Positions 47,401-55,100 of a DNA stretch of 64,000 bases are shown one piece after another. Origin of the DNA: Cesiribacter andamanensis AMV16 (GTDB taxonomy: Bacteria > Bacteroidota > Bacteroidia > Cytophagales > Cyclobacteriaceae); assembly GCF_000348925.1 (NCBI RefSeq), contig NZ_AODQ01000004.1, forward strand, positions 1 to 64,000. The letters are read 5' to 3'. The notes under the pieces are model-generated. The model had not been told where the DNA came from and made no database searches. It saw only the letters and a program-made list of their open reading frames with translations. Made by a program: the position numbers and the translations under genes. The stretch's first letter is position 1, and every line of letters begins with the position of its first letter.

Positions 47401-48597
47401 CGCTACCGGGCTGCTGAAAACGGCTGGCTGGTGACCTCTCCGGAGCTTACCACCCCCTTTACCCAAACCAACACCATCAGCTATGATCTGAGGGCCGATG
47501 TGCAGCCCATTACCGATCTGCGCATACAGGTAGATGTGCGCAAGGAAAAGAATGCCAATTACCAGGAGATCTTCCGCCAGGATTCCCTTACCCGGCAGTA
47601 TAGCTCCCTTACCCCTGCCCGGCGGGGCAGCTACAGCATCTCCTTCCTGTCCATCGGCACGGCTTTTGGCGATAAGGAGGGCGAAGGGGGCTCGGCCGCT
47701 TTTAACCGCTTTGCCGCCTACCGCCAGCAGATCATGGAGCGCCTGGGCCCCGATTACCAGGGCAACTCACAGGATGTGCTCATCCCGGCCTTTCTGGCGG
47801 CCTATAGCGGGCAGGACCCCAACCGGGTAAAGCTATCGCCCTTCCCCAGCATTCCGCTGCCCAACTGGCGGCTGGACTATGCCGGCCTTGGCAAAGTAAA
47901 AGCGCTACAGAAATGGTTTACGTCCATTGCCCTGCAGCACAGCTACGTATCGCGCTATACGGTAAATAACTACAGCAGCTCCCTGGCCTATGGCGATGAG
48001 CTGGGCGCCGACATTCTGGAGCTCAACAACCGCATAGAAGACTATACTTCGGCCGACAACCTGCTACTGGATCCCCTGAGCGACAACATGCGCCTGCCCA
48101 AGTACATTGCCAACCAGGTGGTGATCTCCGAAAAATTCGCACCCCTCATAGGAGTAAACCTGCGCACCAAAACCCGCATGACCCTGCAGATGAGCTACAA
48201 CCGGGAGCGTAACCTGGGGCTGGATATGGCCAATACCCAGGTAACCGAGCTCAAGAGTGAGGATGTGCGCTTCGACATTGGCTATACCACCAAAAACTTT
48301 AAGATCCCCTTCCGCATCAAAGGGCGGGAAACCACGCTTAAGAATGACATCACCTTCCGCATGGGGGTTACCGTGCGCGATACCCGTACGGTGCAGCGCC
48401 GTCTGGACGAGCCCGATGATGTAACCAATGGCAACATTAACTTTCAGCTTAACCCTACCATCGACTACATCATCAACCAGCAGCTAAGCACCCAGCTCTA
48501 CTTCCGCCGCAATGTAAACGAGCCCCACGTGCTCAATTCTTACCCCTCCAGCAATACGGCCTTTGGGGTGCAGCTGCGCTATAATATTACCCAATAA
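41416..48597 (+). CDS. sprA: Type IX secretion translocon SprA (Sov)
   Basis: A 2393-residue outer-membrane protein, the size expected for SprA, the giant barrel that forms the pore of the type IX secretion system and is needed for gliding and surface protein export. It starts at GTG 41416 with a hydrophobic signal sequence (about 1-18), then a Pro-rich stretch, SprA_N-type repeats (for example INMNVIGQVGEKLEI and SIRASEYDANRHFFLSHFFRNRYG) and long stretches of barrel strands; the last strand is AFGVQLRYNITQ. A Pro/Gln-rich disordered insert lies at about 1895-1930. It sits between ruvA and gcvH, a conserved synteny. Very long antisense frames in this gene are composition artefacts. Confidence 0.96.
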   Translation: MLVAGLILQLALPLSVQAGALFLLQQQPTQARDTVGRDTTRTGSYQPSKFPTGAPRDRFGDPFSTRRYYSPLFPPPPTQLQLEIDTAFNYTVYENLGDFLYRPPSSLSFEQYQQLRRQQLIREYWQTQSQGLDGESAVSSRSLIPPIYTSPIIDRIFGGSFVNIRPNGFVNLDFGGDFQRVQNPAIPIRAQRQSQFNFDQQINMNVIGQVGEKLEIAANFDSNNSFDFENNFRVEYTGFPEEIIKKVEIGNVNLPVRNSLMSGAQSLFGVKTQLQFGKLFVTGVATTQRGESDVIEIEGGSRSNTLSIRASEYDANRHFFLSHFFRNRYGIEQGQWLNSLPQVTSGVNITRMEVYIINRNQQTEGLRNVAAFADLAETSLANPAGSTTPATNDANDLFARIRANTDLRSVDEVDRVLQGQFGMQNSRDYVLIKSARKLNATEFSYHTELGYISLNRQLQNDEALAVAFEYTYNGRRYQVGELTENYQNRPSNDVIFLKMLRSNNVDTRAHVWELMMKNIYSLNANQVAREGFQLRVVYRDDRSGLDQPNLQEGVDRRGEPLRNIPIIRLLGLDLLNPNNDRQPDGNFDFIEGVTINLDRGLIIFPVKEPFGDHLREQIGSGQPSITSKYVYDTLYRTTRYNAELVAEQNKYFLEVKYAASSSTEIPLDGINIAPGSVRVFAGNTPLTEGVDYQVDYDFGRVRILNEGIVNSGRKIRISYERASLLNFQTRRFLGTHFDYRFSDDISLGATLLYLNELPLISRVGIGQEPTKNTKWGLDANIQKDSYFLTRMLDALPLLQTKEMSTITFNAEFAQMLPGTSNVVNGEGTSYIDDFETAITPFRLDGNVYDWKHAATPLTNDNRFTSPNSELDFAYKRARLAWYTIDNIFYREVDRNRYAQGLSKSDMENNYVRQVIPQELFNRDIRNLQLNEPIFDLVYYPAERGPYNYNPAIGPGGSLPNPSQNWAGITRALPGDVDFNRTNIEYIEFWMMDPFITGPNGRNEAFRNHTIANEGSGGRLVFNLGSVSEDYIKDNQHGFENGLPPDGNLEGNANVTRTDWGYVTNRQYLNNAFDLNESSRRFQDVGMDGLPNEQEANFFRDVLGPAFQNVQDDPSGDNFRNYVSDVYNGTNANVLERYKYFNNEEGNTPLLNTSQGVVAQGNPRPDNEDLNRDNTINDLEQYYEYSIDLRPSRMQVGQNYIVDKKVTPPSQVNGEQVSWYLFRVPIREFTGTYGDPQGFETVRFLRTYLTGFTDPIALRFAKMQLVGSQWRRYTQDLRNEGLNVVGEEDFSNFTISAIGFEDNGQKEDIVSDPTTVPYVLPPNFVRDRDITAYNQDVRLNEQSIQMCIDELQDRDSRAIFKNVALDLINYGSIKMLLHAHAQQGSFVQDGEVTGFLRIGPDFTQNYYEIEIPLTITPPGSTLDTDIWPAENEIDISMDELYKLKSLRNRQNVSQDRRFAGVSGKHNIYVKGNPQLNDVRVLMIGVRNPEGGTDMSPKSVCVWANELRVANFDRTAGWATNARLNTKLADVANVTASTRYSSVGYGDISQRVNQRSRDENLSYDIAANVALEKFLPERSRLVVPMFVSYERNISTPYFDPASEDVPLDAALLAFESPRERAYYRMIAQQRATRRSLNFTNVRLTRREGDDTPTPFDLSNFSLTYAFSEVLSSSWEIASFVQRNYKGAVGYNYQPKVTPFTPFANSQRLNSPWLLWLKDFNISPKPSNVSVRWDLDRYFTRNQYRGDDLLPSLNNIQFQKAFTFNRLYTLRWNLTNALVLDYNARANAIIDEPDGDINTEEKRQVVLDNLADLGRMKNFDQIIAATYRLPFDKIPLTSWINADARYEVNYSWTAGSFSTTQEDNQLERFGNLIQNRRTGGLTGKVDLVRLYNQSPYLKRINDARQAQARPNQPQPQRRPQATQPEGAQPEEEKRGEPSKFVQGVVRGLMAVRGVTFNATQSQGTMLPGFRPRSFLFGLDSGFVAPGVGFLLGSQDPNIRYRAAENGWLVTSPELTTPFTQTNTISYDLRADVQPITDLRIQVDVRKEKNANYQEIFRQDSLTRQYSSLTPARRGSYSISFLSIGTAFGDKEGEGGSAAFNRFAAYRQQIMERLGPDYQGNSQDVLIPAFLAAYSGQDPNRVKLSPFPSIPLPNWRLDYAGLGKVKALQKWFTSIALQHSYVSRYTVNNYSSSLAYGDELGADILELNNRIEDYTSADNLLLDPLSDNMRLPKYIANQVVISEKFAPLIGVNLRTKTRMTLQMSYNRERNLGLDMANTQVTELKSEDVRFDIGYTTKNFKIPFRIKGRETTLKNDITFRMGVTVRDTRTVQRRLDEPDDVTNGNINFQLNPTIDYIINQQLSTQLYFRRNVNEPHVLNSYPSSNTAFGVQLRYNITQ

Positions 48598-48600
48598 GCT

Positions 48601-48630
48601 TTTGCATAATCAGAAAGAGGTGTATTTTTG
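48601..48630 (+). promoter_or_regulatory. Promoter of gcvH
   Basis: TTTG (48601-48604), an 18-bp spacer and TATTTTTG (48623-48630): the clearest Bacteroidota promoter in the window. ATG 48652 follows 21 bp after the -7 box, which supports that start over the in-frame TTG at 48628. Confidence 0.8.
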
Positions 48631-48651
48631 GCACTCTTAAACACAGAAACT

Positions 48652-49032
48652 ATGCAATTTCCTGAAGAGCTGCGCTATACCAAAGACCACGAGTGGATTC
48701 GTCTGGAGGGTGATCTTGCAACCGTAGGCATCACAGAATTTGCGCAGCGGGAGCTGGGCGATATTGTGTATGTTGAGATTGAAACCCAGGGCGAAACCGT
48801 AGCGCATGGTGAGGTATTTGGTACCGTAGAAGCCGTAAAAACGGTATCGGACCTGTTTATGCCTGCCAGTGGTACCATTGAAGAAGTAAACGAGGCCCTG
48901 CAGTCCGAGCCGGAGCTGGTCAACAGCGACCCCTATGGCCAGGGCTGGATGATCCGCATTCGCCTGGAGAACAAAGCCGATTATGACAGCCTGCTGTCGG
49001 CGCAGGAGTATGCAGAACTGGTAGGCCAGTAA
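48652..49032 (+). CDS. gcvH: Glycine cleavage system H protein
   Basis: A 126-residue lipoyl carrier of the glycine cleavage system; it shuttles the aminomethyl group between the P, T and L proteins. The lipoylated lysine is K63 in [17 protein letters not shown]-terminal [13 protein letters not shown] and C-terminal GWMIRIRL are typical. The start at 48652 is supported by the promoter and by family length. It could process glycine produced by Kbl (18946-20142). gcvP and gcvT are not adjacent. Confidence 0.95.
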   Translation: MQFPEELRYTKDHEWIRLEGDLATVGITEFAQRELGDIVYVEIETQGETVAHGEVFGTVEAVKTVSDLFMPASGTIEEVNEALQSEPELVNSDPYGQGWMIRIRLENKADYDSLLSAQEYAELVGQ

Positions 49033-49057
49033 GCTACCCCTTAGGCCTGCCGGCTGC

Positions 49058-49435
49058 ATGTTTCTTCGCTACAACTTATTTACCCTTTGCTGGATACTGC
49101 TTATCCTGCTGCTGACCCTTGCCCCCGGATCGGCCATACCGGTAACCAGCCTGTGGTGGGCAGAGCTGATCAGCATTGATAAGGTAGTGCACTTTCTGAT
49201 CTTTGCCGTGCTGGTACTGCTGATGATTGTGGGCTTTACCAAACAGTATACCTATGCGTTTGTGCGAAAACATGCCGTACCGCTTGCCCTGGCCGTAAGC
49301 ATTGGCTATGGCATTCTTATTGAGGTACTTCAGATGTCCATCCCGGGACGTTATTTGGAATTTATGGACCTGGTAGCCAATTCTATTGGGTGTTTTCTGG
49401 GATATGGAATCTTTTATCTCGTATATAAACTTTGA
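49058..49435 (+). CDS. VanZ family membrane protein
   Basis: A 125-residue membrane protein with four helices and the VanZ pattern: LTLAPGSAIP in the first loop, then IDKVVHFLIFAVL, GILIEVLQMSIPGR and EFMDLVANSIGCFLGY. VanZ proteins confer low-level teicoplanin resistance in enterococci but in Bacteroidota their role is unknown. It lies 25 bp after gcvH and is probably co-transcribed. Confidence 0.9.
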   Translation: MFLRYNLFTLCWILLILLLTLAPGSAIPVTSLWWAELISIDKVVHFLIFAVLVLLMIVGFTKQYTYAFVRKHAVPLALAVSIGYGILIEVLQMSIPGRYLEFMDLVANSIGCFLGYGIFYLVYKL

Positions 49436-49507
49436 AAGACTTGCACTTTTTGGCATTTCTTTCGTTATTTCAATAATTGGTGCAAAATCTCTTTTTTACT
49501 GCAGCCT

Positions 49508-50194
49508 ATGGAACCTAAAAAGAATCCGAAGTACGATCTAAGCCGCAAGTCAACGCTTTTCTTCAACATTGGGTTGGTGATCAGCTTGCTGATGGTGGTC
49601 GTAGCCTTCGAATGGAAAAGTTATGATGAAGTTGCCGACCTGAGCGGGTATGTAGGCGACGACGACATTGAGATCCTGGACATTCCCATCACGGAGCAGC
49701 CACCTCCGCCACCCCCTCAGGAAGTGCCCAAAGAACTGGAGATCATTGAGGTAGAAGACGAAGAGGAAGTGGAAGATGAGCCCCCTATTCAGGACATGGC
49801 CGACATCGAAACCGAATCAGTAATTGAAACCCCGGTGATTGTGGCCCCTCCGGTAAAGAAAGAGGTTGTGCAGGAGATCTTCGACATTGTGGAAGAAGAA
49901 GCACAACCCCGGGGCGGCATGCAGGCTTTCTATGAATTCCTGGGCAAGAACATCGACTACCCCCGTCAGGCCGTGCGTCTGAGCATTGAGGGTACTGCCT
50001 ACGTTCGCTTCGTAATTGACGAGCAGGGCAATGTAGAGTCTGCCGAGGTAGTAGAAGGCCGGGAGCTGGGCTACGGCCTGGATGAAGAAGCCATCCGCGT
50101 AATTAAGCTCACCAAGTGGACCCCTGGCAAACAGCGGGGCCGTGCGGTAAAGCAGCGCAAAATTCTTCCCGTAAAATTCAAACTACAGAAGTAA
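49508..50194 (+). CDS. TonB-like energy transducer (first of a tandem pair)
   Basis: A 228-residue periplasm-spanning protein. A cytoplasmic N-terminus, one membrane helix (about 21-38: TLFFNIGLVISLLMVVVAF), a Pro/Glu-rich extension (about 64-130, with IPITEQPPPPPP and EVEDEEEVEDEPP) and a TonB C-terminal domain (about 140-228: IDYPRQAVRLSIEGTAYVRFVIDEQGN...KWTPGKQRGRAVKQRKILPVKF). It would pass proton-motive force from ExbB/ExbD to outer-membrane receptors. A paralogue of identical length follows after a terminator. Confidence 0.92.
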   Translation: MEPKKNPKYDLSRKSTLFFNIGLVISLLMVVVAFEWKSYDEVADLSGYVGDDDIEILDIPITEQPPPPPPQEVPKELEIIEVEDEEEVEDEPPIQDMADIETESVIETPVIVAPPVKKEVVQEIFDIVEEEAQPRGGMQAFYEFLGKNIDYPRQAVRLSIEGTAYVRFVIDEQGNVESAEVVEGRELGYGLDEEAIRVIKLTKWTPGKQRGRAVKQRKILPVKFKLQK

Positions 50195-50218
50195 CATAAC
50201 GCACTGTAGCGGAAATAG

Positions 50219-50249
50219 AAAAGCCTGACTCAAAGCGAGTCAGGCTTTT
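50219..50249 (+). terminator. Terminator between the two TonB-like genes
   Basis: A 13-bp perfect stem, AAAAGCCTGACTC / GAGTCAGGCTTTT, with a 5-base loop and a following T-run. Confidence 0.9.
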
Positions 50250-50382
50250 TCTTTTGTGTGAAGAGGATTTACTGCTAGTATTCTATACGGGCTGCAGCAA
50301 AAAAGTTATACGAAATGCCAAATTTTTTCGTTAAATTCTGAACCAGGCCAGAATTTCCTTTCAACATATAACCTTTCCGCCT

Positions 50383-51069
50383 ATGCAATCCACTGAAAAA
50401 CCAAAACAAAAGACCTATCGCCAGGGAAGCGGACTTTATTTTTCCGCAGGCCTGCTCCTGAGCATGGTGCTGATTATCACTGCCTTTGAGTGGAAATCGG
50501 CGTATCAGATCATTGATACGCCTATTGTACTTATTGAGGAGCCTCTCTCGGAAGATGACTTTAAACCGGTGGTCCTACCTGCCGTACCAAGCCCGCCAAG
50601 GCAAAGCCCTAACATTGAAGAGGTACCTGAGATCACACCCACAATGGAGGAGCCTCCCATAGAGCCCCTGCTTCCGGATGATGAGGAGCCGGAGGTGAAC
50701 CCTTTGGAGGGGCTGTTTACCGAGGGAAACCCCTTTGGGGTTGAGACCCCGCCAACGGCCGAGGTGATCAACCGGGAGGCTGCACCGGTAGATGGCTATA
50801 AGGATTTCTATGACTACCTCCACAAGAACCTGCGGGTGCCCGAGCACCTGCTGGATCAGCGGGGAGAAACCCGCATAGTGATTTCCTTTGTGGTAGATAC
50901 TGATGGACGCATCACTGATATCTCACTGGCCGAAGGCTCTGACAAAGAGCTGGAGCGGCAGGTAAAACGCCTGCTGGAGAAAGGGCCCGCCTGGGCGCCC
51001 GCCTGGCAGCACGATCGCAAGGTGCGGGTGCGCAAGGCCCTACCAATTGTTATTAAAACAAATCGCTAG
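50383..51069 (+). CDS. TonB-like energy transducer (second of a tandem pair)
   Basis: A 228-residue protein of the same length and layout as its neighbour. One membrane helix (about 18-36), an acidic Pro-rich linker (about 48-125) and a TonB C-terminal domain (about 135-228: KDFYDYLHKNLRVPEHLLDQRGETRIVISFVVDTDG...WAPAWQHDRKVRVRKALPIVIKTNR). The sequence is strongly diverged from the first, and the conserved YP of the family is replaced by VPEHLL, so partner receptors probably differ. It has its own upstream region and terminator. Confidence 0.88.
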   Translation: MQSTEKPKQKTYRQGSGLYFSAGLLLSMVLIITAFEWKSAYQIIDTPIVLIEEPLSEDDFKPVVLPAVPSPPRQSPNIEEVPEITPTMEEPPIEPLLPDDEEPEVNPLEGLFTEGNPFGVETPPTAEVINREAAPVDGYKDFYDYLHKNLRVPEHLLDQRGETRIVISFVVDTDGRITDISLAEGSDKELERQVKRLLEKGPAWAPAWQHDRKVRVRKALPIVIKTNR

Positions 51070-51090
51070 GCACAACGCCGGCTAGCATAA

Positions 51091-51124
51091 AAAGAGGGCC
51101 TCCCTATGCAAGGAGGCCCTCTTT
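51091..51124. terminator. Bidirectional terminator between tonB-like gene and yicC
   Basis: A 13-bp stem, AAAGAGGGCCTCC / GGAGGCCCTCTTT, with an 8-base loop. It serves the plus-strand TonB-like gene and the convergent yicC. Confidence 0.85.
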
Positions 51125-51167
51125 CATTAATTCCCTGTTATGGATGAGCCAGCACAGCCCGGCCGGC

Positions 51168-52043
51168 TTACAGGATATTCAGGCTCTGTTCCTTGATCTT
51201 CTCCAGCTCTTCCTTCATTTGCACCACCAGCAGCTGCACCGTGGCATCATTGGCCTTGGAGCCGATGGTGTTGATCTCCCGGCCAATCTCCTGGCCCAGA
51301 AAGCCCAGCTTTTTACCATTGGAGTCGGCCGATTTCAGGGTTTGCTCAAAGTAGTTGAGGTGCGTACGCAGGCGCACTTTTTCTTCGCTGATGTCCAGCT
51401 TTTCAATGTAGAAGAACATCTCCTGCTCCAGACGGTTGCGGTCCAGTTTCTCCAGAGACATCAGCTCCTCCATTTTTTTCTCCAGCCGCTCCCGGATGCT
51501 GGCAATGCGCTCGCCATCTTTCTTCTCTACCTCCTGCAGCAGGCGGCTGATCTCGCTGGCATAGCCATGCAGCTTCATGCGCAGGGCATCTCCCTCCCGG
51601 GCCCTGAAGACATCGCACTGCTTTACCGCCATTCGGATGGTCTCGTGCATGAGCTGCCACTCCTCCTCCCCTACCTCGGTTACGGGTGAACCGGCCACCT
51701 CGGGCTGCTGCAGGGCCAGGCGAAATAGATCATCATGGCTGGCGCCTACACTATCGGCCAGCTGCTGCAAGGTGCTATAGTAGTATGCAAAAAGCTCCTT
51801 GTTGTAATCTACATGCGTGCTGGACTGGCCCAGATGCTGCACCTCCACCACTACATTGGCCTTGCCGCGTACCAGCAGGTGGCTGAGCAGGTTGCGCACT
51901 TCCATTTCGGCATCGGAGTAGGCTTTGGGCAGGCGCAGGTTCAGCTCCAGGTATTTGGAGTTAAGGGTTTTTACCTCTGCGGTAATAAGTACGTTGTTGA
52001 TTTCGGCCTGGGCTTTCCCATAGCCGGTCATTGATTTTAGCAT
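51168..52043 (-). CDS. yicC: YicC family protein (endoribonuclease)
   Basis: A 291-residue cytoplasmic protein of the YicC/YloC family with the N-terminal MLKSMTGYGKAQAE signature, the NSKYLELNLRLPKAY segment and the C-terminal DUF1732 part (about 200-291: EEKVRLRTHLNYFEQTLKSADSNGKKLGFLGQEIGREINTIGSKAND). E. coli YicC is an endoribonuclease linked to small-RNA turnover and stationary phase. It is a single gene here. Confidence 0.94.
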   Translation of the reverse strand: MLKSMTGYGKAQAEINNVLITAEVKTLNSKYLELNLRLPKAYSDAEMEVRNLLSHLLVRGKANVVVEVQHLGQSSTHVDYNKELFAYYYSTLQQLADSVGASHDDLFRLALQQPEVAGSPVTEVGEEEWQLMHETIRMAVKQCDVFRAREGDALRMKLHGYASEISRLLQEVEKKDGERIASIRERLEKKMEELMSLEKLDRNRLEQEMFFYIEKLDISEEKVRLRTHLNYFEQTLKSADSNGKKLGFLGQEIGREINTIGSKANDATVQLLVVQMKEELEKIKEQSLNIL

Positions 52044-52159
52044 GCGATCAGGTTGCGTTCAGAATGCGGTGCTTATCCCACAAAACTACTATTTATTTTG
52101 CTTACTTCTGTGCTGGAACTGCAGCTGTTGTTCAATTTACACCATCCCCCCATACAGTC

Positions 52160-52187
52160 AAAAGCCGGCTTTGAGCCGGCTTTTTTT
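52160..52187 (-). terminator. Terminator after the propeller-barrel gene
   Basis: AAAAGCCGGCT, a 3-base loop and AGCCGGCTTTTTTT. The stem is followed by T-runs on either strand; it lies between the yicC start and the stop codon of the minus-strand 1117-residue gene. Confidence 0.75.
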
Positions 52188-52194
52188 ATGTTGC

Positions 52195-55100
52195 TTAGAA
52201 ATCAAATCCCAGGGTCAGGTAATACCTGGCTTTGCCCGATTCATAATCTTCTACCGGCCAGGCCACATCAAATTTGGCATAGTAGCCCAGCAGTACGGTA
52301 CGCATGCCGGCACCATAGCCCGAGAGCCAGGGGTTGCGGTAATCGATCACCACAATATCAAAGCCGCTGCCCGTATCTGGAATTGGCCGGGTATTTACAC
52401 TATTGGTTCTGTAGAAGGGCGGCTTGCCCGACCAGGACGAGCCAATGTCAAAGAAGCCTGTAAACTGCAGATTACGGAAAAAATTAGAGGAAATAGGACC
52501 TCTATAGAAGTACTGCACCAGCGGAATGCGCAGCTCCAGGTTTAACAGGAGGGCATTGGTACCATACTGGGCGTTGTAATTAAAGCCGCGCATAGGGGTT
52601 ACATACTCGTGGAAGAGCAGGTTGCGATCATCCTGATGGCGGAAACGGTTAGGATCGCTGGGCTGGTAGAAGGGGTCAAGGGGGTTGTTTTGCCGGCTGG
52701 TGCTGTTAAAGATCCAGTTGTCCATGCCGCCCATGATAAAGAGTGGCTGATTGGAGCCGGTAAAGCGTCCATAATAGGCCCTGGCCGCCAGCGTAATCTC
52801 CCGGCTGATGGGCTGGTAATGCCGAATTTCGGCCGAGAGTTTGCCAAAGCTCATCTGTGATTCGGCCACTCCCAGCATATGCTCATAGCCCATTTTGGCA
52901 CGGGTACCCCTAAAGAGGTTAAAGCCCTTAACCAGCGTATTGTCATATACAAACTGCAGGTGGCCACCCCCATAAATGGTATTGGCCCGGGTAGTGCTCA
53001 GGCCGCCGGTGCTGCTGGTAGGGTCTACAGCCGGCAGGTAGGTGGTGGTGGCTACGGTAGGCCCGCCCTCCAGGCGGCTGCTGATGGAGAAGGGGTACGA
53101 CATGCTCACCCGCCCCTTATTGAGCACAAACTTATCTTTTTCCACCCCGGGCAGCGGGCGCAGCACCACGCGCCGGTCTACACGCACGCGCCAGTCAATG
53201 AGGTTTTTCAGGTACTGATACTCCATAAAGAGATCGCCGCTGCGGTCCAGCCGGGCGAACACCCCGGCATAGATCTTATGATTTTCCAGCAGGTCGTTCA
53301 GCTCCCCCTCGATCACAAATCCCAGGGCGCCGGCCCCAATACTGGCCCGCAGGGGGTCAAAGGCAATAGAGGTCACCAGGTTATTGATCATAAAGCGAGG
53401 CTCCATCTGAAAAGGCCCTTGTATGGGTTCCTTGCGGCGTGTTTGCCGGTAGGCGCTCAAGAAGGATGCGGTGCGGCGCTCGGGCTGCTGCTGGTTGGCG
53501 GCCGGATCGGCCGTACGCGGCGAGCTTGGGCTGGCAGAAGGCTCAAACACATAATTGTCGGTGTTGATCAGGCCGGGCTCCTCGGGCTCGGCTGCGGGCT
53601 GCCGGGTCTGGGTGGTATCCTGAGGCGTGAGGGCTGGCTGGCCGGCCAGCGTATCACGGGGCTGTGTGGGTTGAGCCAGGCTATCCTGTGCCGTAGCGGG
53701 GGTTTGTCTGGTACCTGGCCGCTGTGGCTGGGTGGTCTGCCCCTGCAGGCGACTCTGGTAATACTGGCGGGTTTGCAAAATGCCCTGCCGGCGGGTAGCC
53801 TTAGTAAAGCGGTTGGCGGCCAGATCCATACCCGGAATGTAGTGTACGCGCTCACTGCCTTCGCGCAGGGCTACAAAGGCCAGTCCGCGGGTGCTGGTAT
53901 TCAGTGAATAATCCAGGATGCTGGTGTAATAATTGGTAAGCTGGTTCAGCAGACTATCCTGCAGGTTGTAGCGAAACAGGTTGGTAATGCCCCGCTGATC
54001 GCTCAGAAAATAAATATTGCCCTGCCCATCTGCGGTAGGCATATAATTTTTGCCCAGCGAATTGGTCACCCGGGTAAGCACATTGCCGGTGGTATCTACA
54101 TTAAAAATAAAGAGGTTGTAGGTATCAGAGATATCGCTAAGGGGTACCGTCTGGCGCCGGTTAAGTGTATCGGTGGTGCGGTTGGAGCTGAACAGAATGT
54201 TGTTGGAGCCGGGGATAAAGGTAGGGGTTACATCATCGAAACCGTCGTTGGTTACGGCCGTAAGGGAGCGGCGCTGCAGGCTGTAGAGGTAGATATCGTT
54301 GCGCCCTTCTTTTTCAGCGCTTAAGGCTACTACCCGCCCGTTTGGCGAAAAGGCAAAGCTGTTTACCTGGCTGATCTTACCAATGGTCTGGCGCTCATGG
54401 CGCTCATTGAGCACATTTACCAGGTAAAGGGTATAGAGCCCCTTGCGCACACTCATAACCCCCAGGTGGGTGCTGTCCTGCCAGTCTACCAGCGGTATGG
54501 TATCGTCGGTCTGCTGGTCCAGCACCCGGTAGCCGGTTTTTAGTACGGTGCGTATTTTGCCACTTTCCAGCTCTTTGATCTTGATGCTGTAGCGGCCTCT
54601 GAAATTTTCGGTATAGGCCAGGTAGCGTCCGTTAGGGCTTAGCGATACACTGTTGTGCAGCTGCAGGCCCGAGCGTTTTTCTGTTACAACAGAGGCCTCC
54701 TCGGGCACTGTGTAATCGCTTAGGGCATCCTGGGCATTGGAGAGGTAATAGGTTTGCCAGTTGTTGAGAAACTGCCGGAAGGGCATGCCCAGCGTATTGG
54801 CAATGGCCATTTCTTCATTGCGGATGATGCGCGTATAGTTGAGAATGTTTGAGATGTTGGAGCGGCCGTGTTTCTCGGCAATGTAGGTCCAGATGGACTG
54901 GCCGATGAGGGCAGCCTGCTGGCCCTGCAGTTTATTGAGGCGGGACGCCCGGCCATCCAGAAATTCATCCCGCAGGTAATCGTCCATAGGCATGCCCCAG
55001 CCATAGGCCACATAGCGGGCGGCGCCCTCCAGAAACCACTCGGGCAGGCTCATCAGGTAAGTATTCTGAAAAATATCGGAAAGGCTGCCCCCAAACATCA

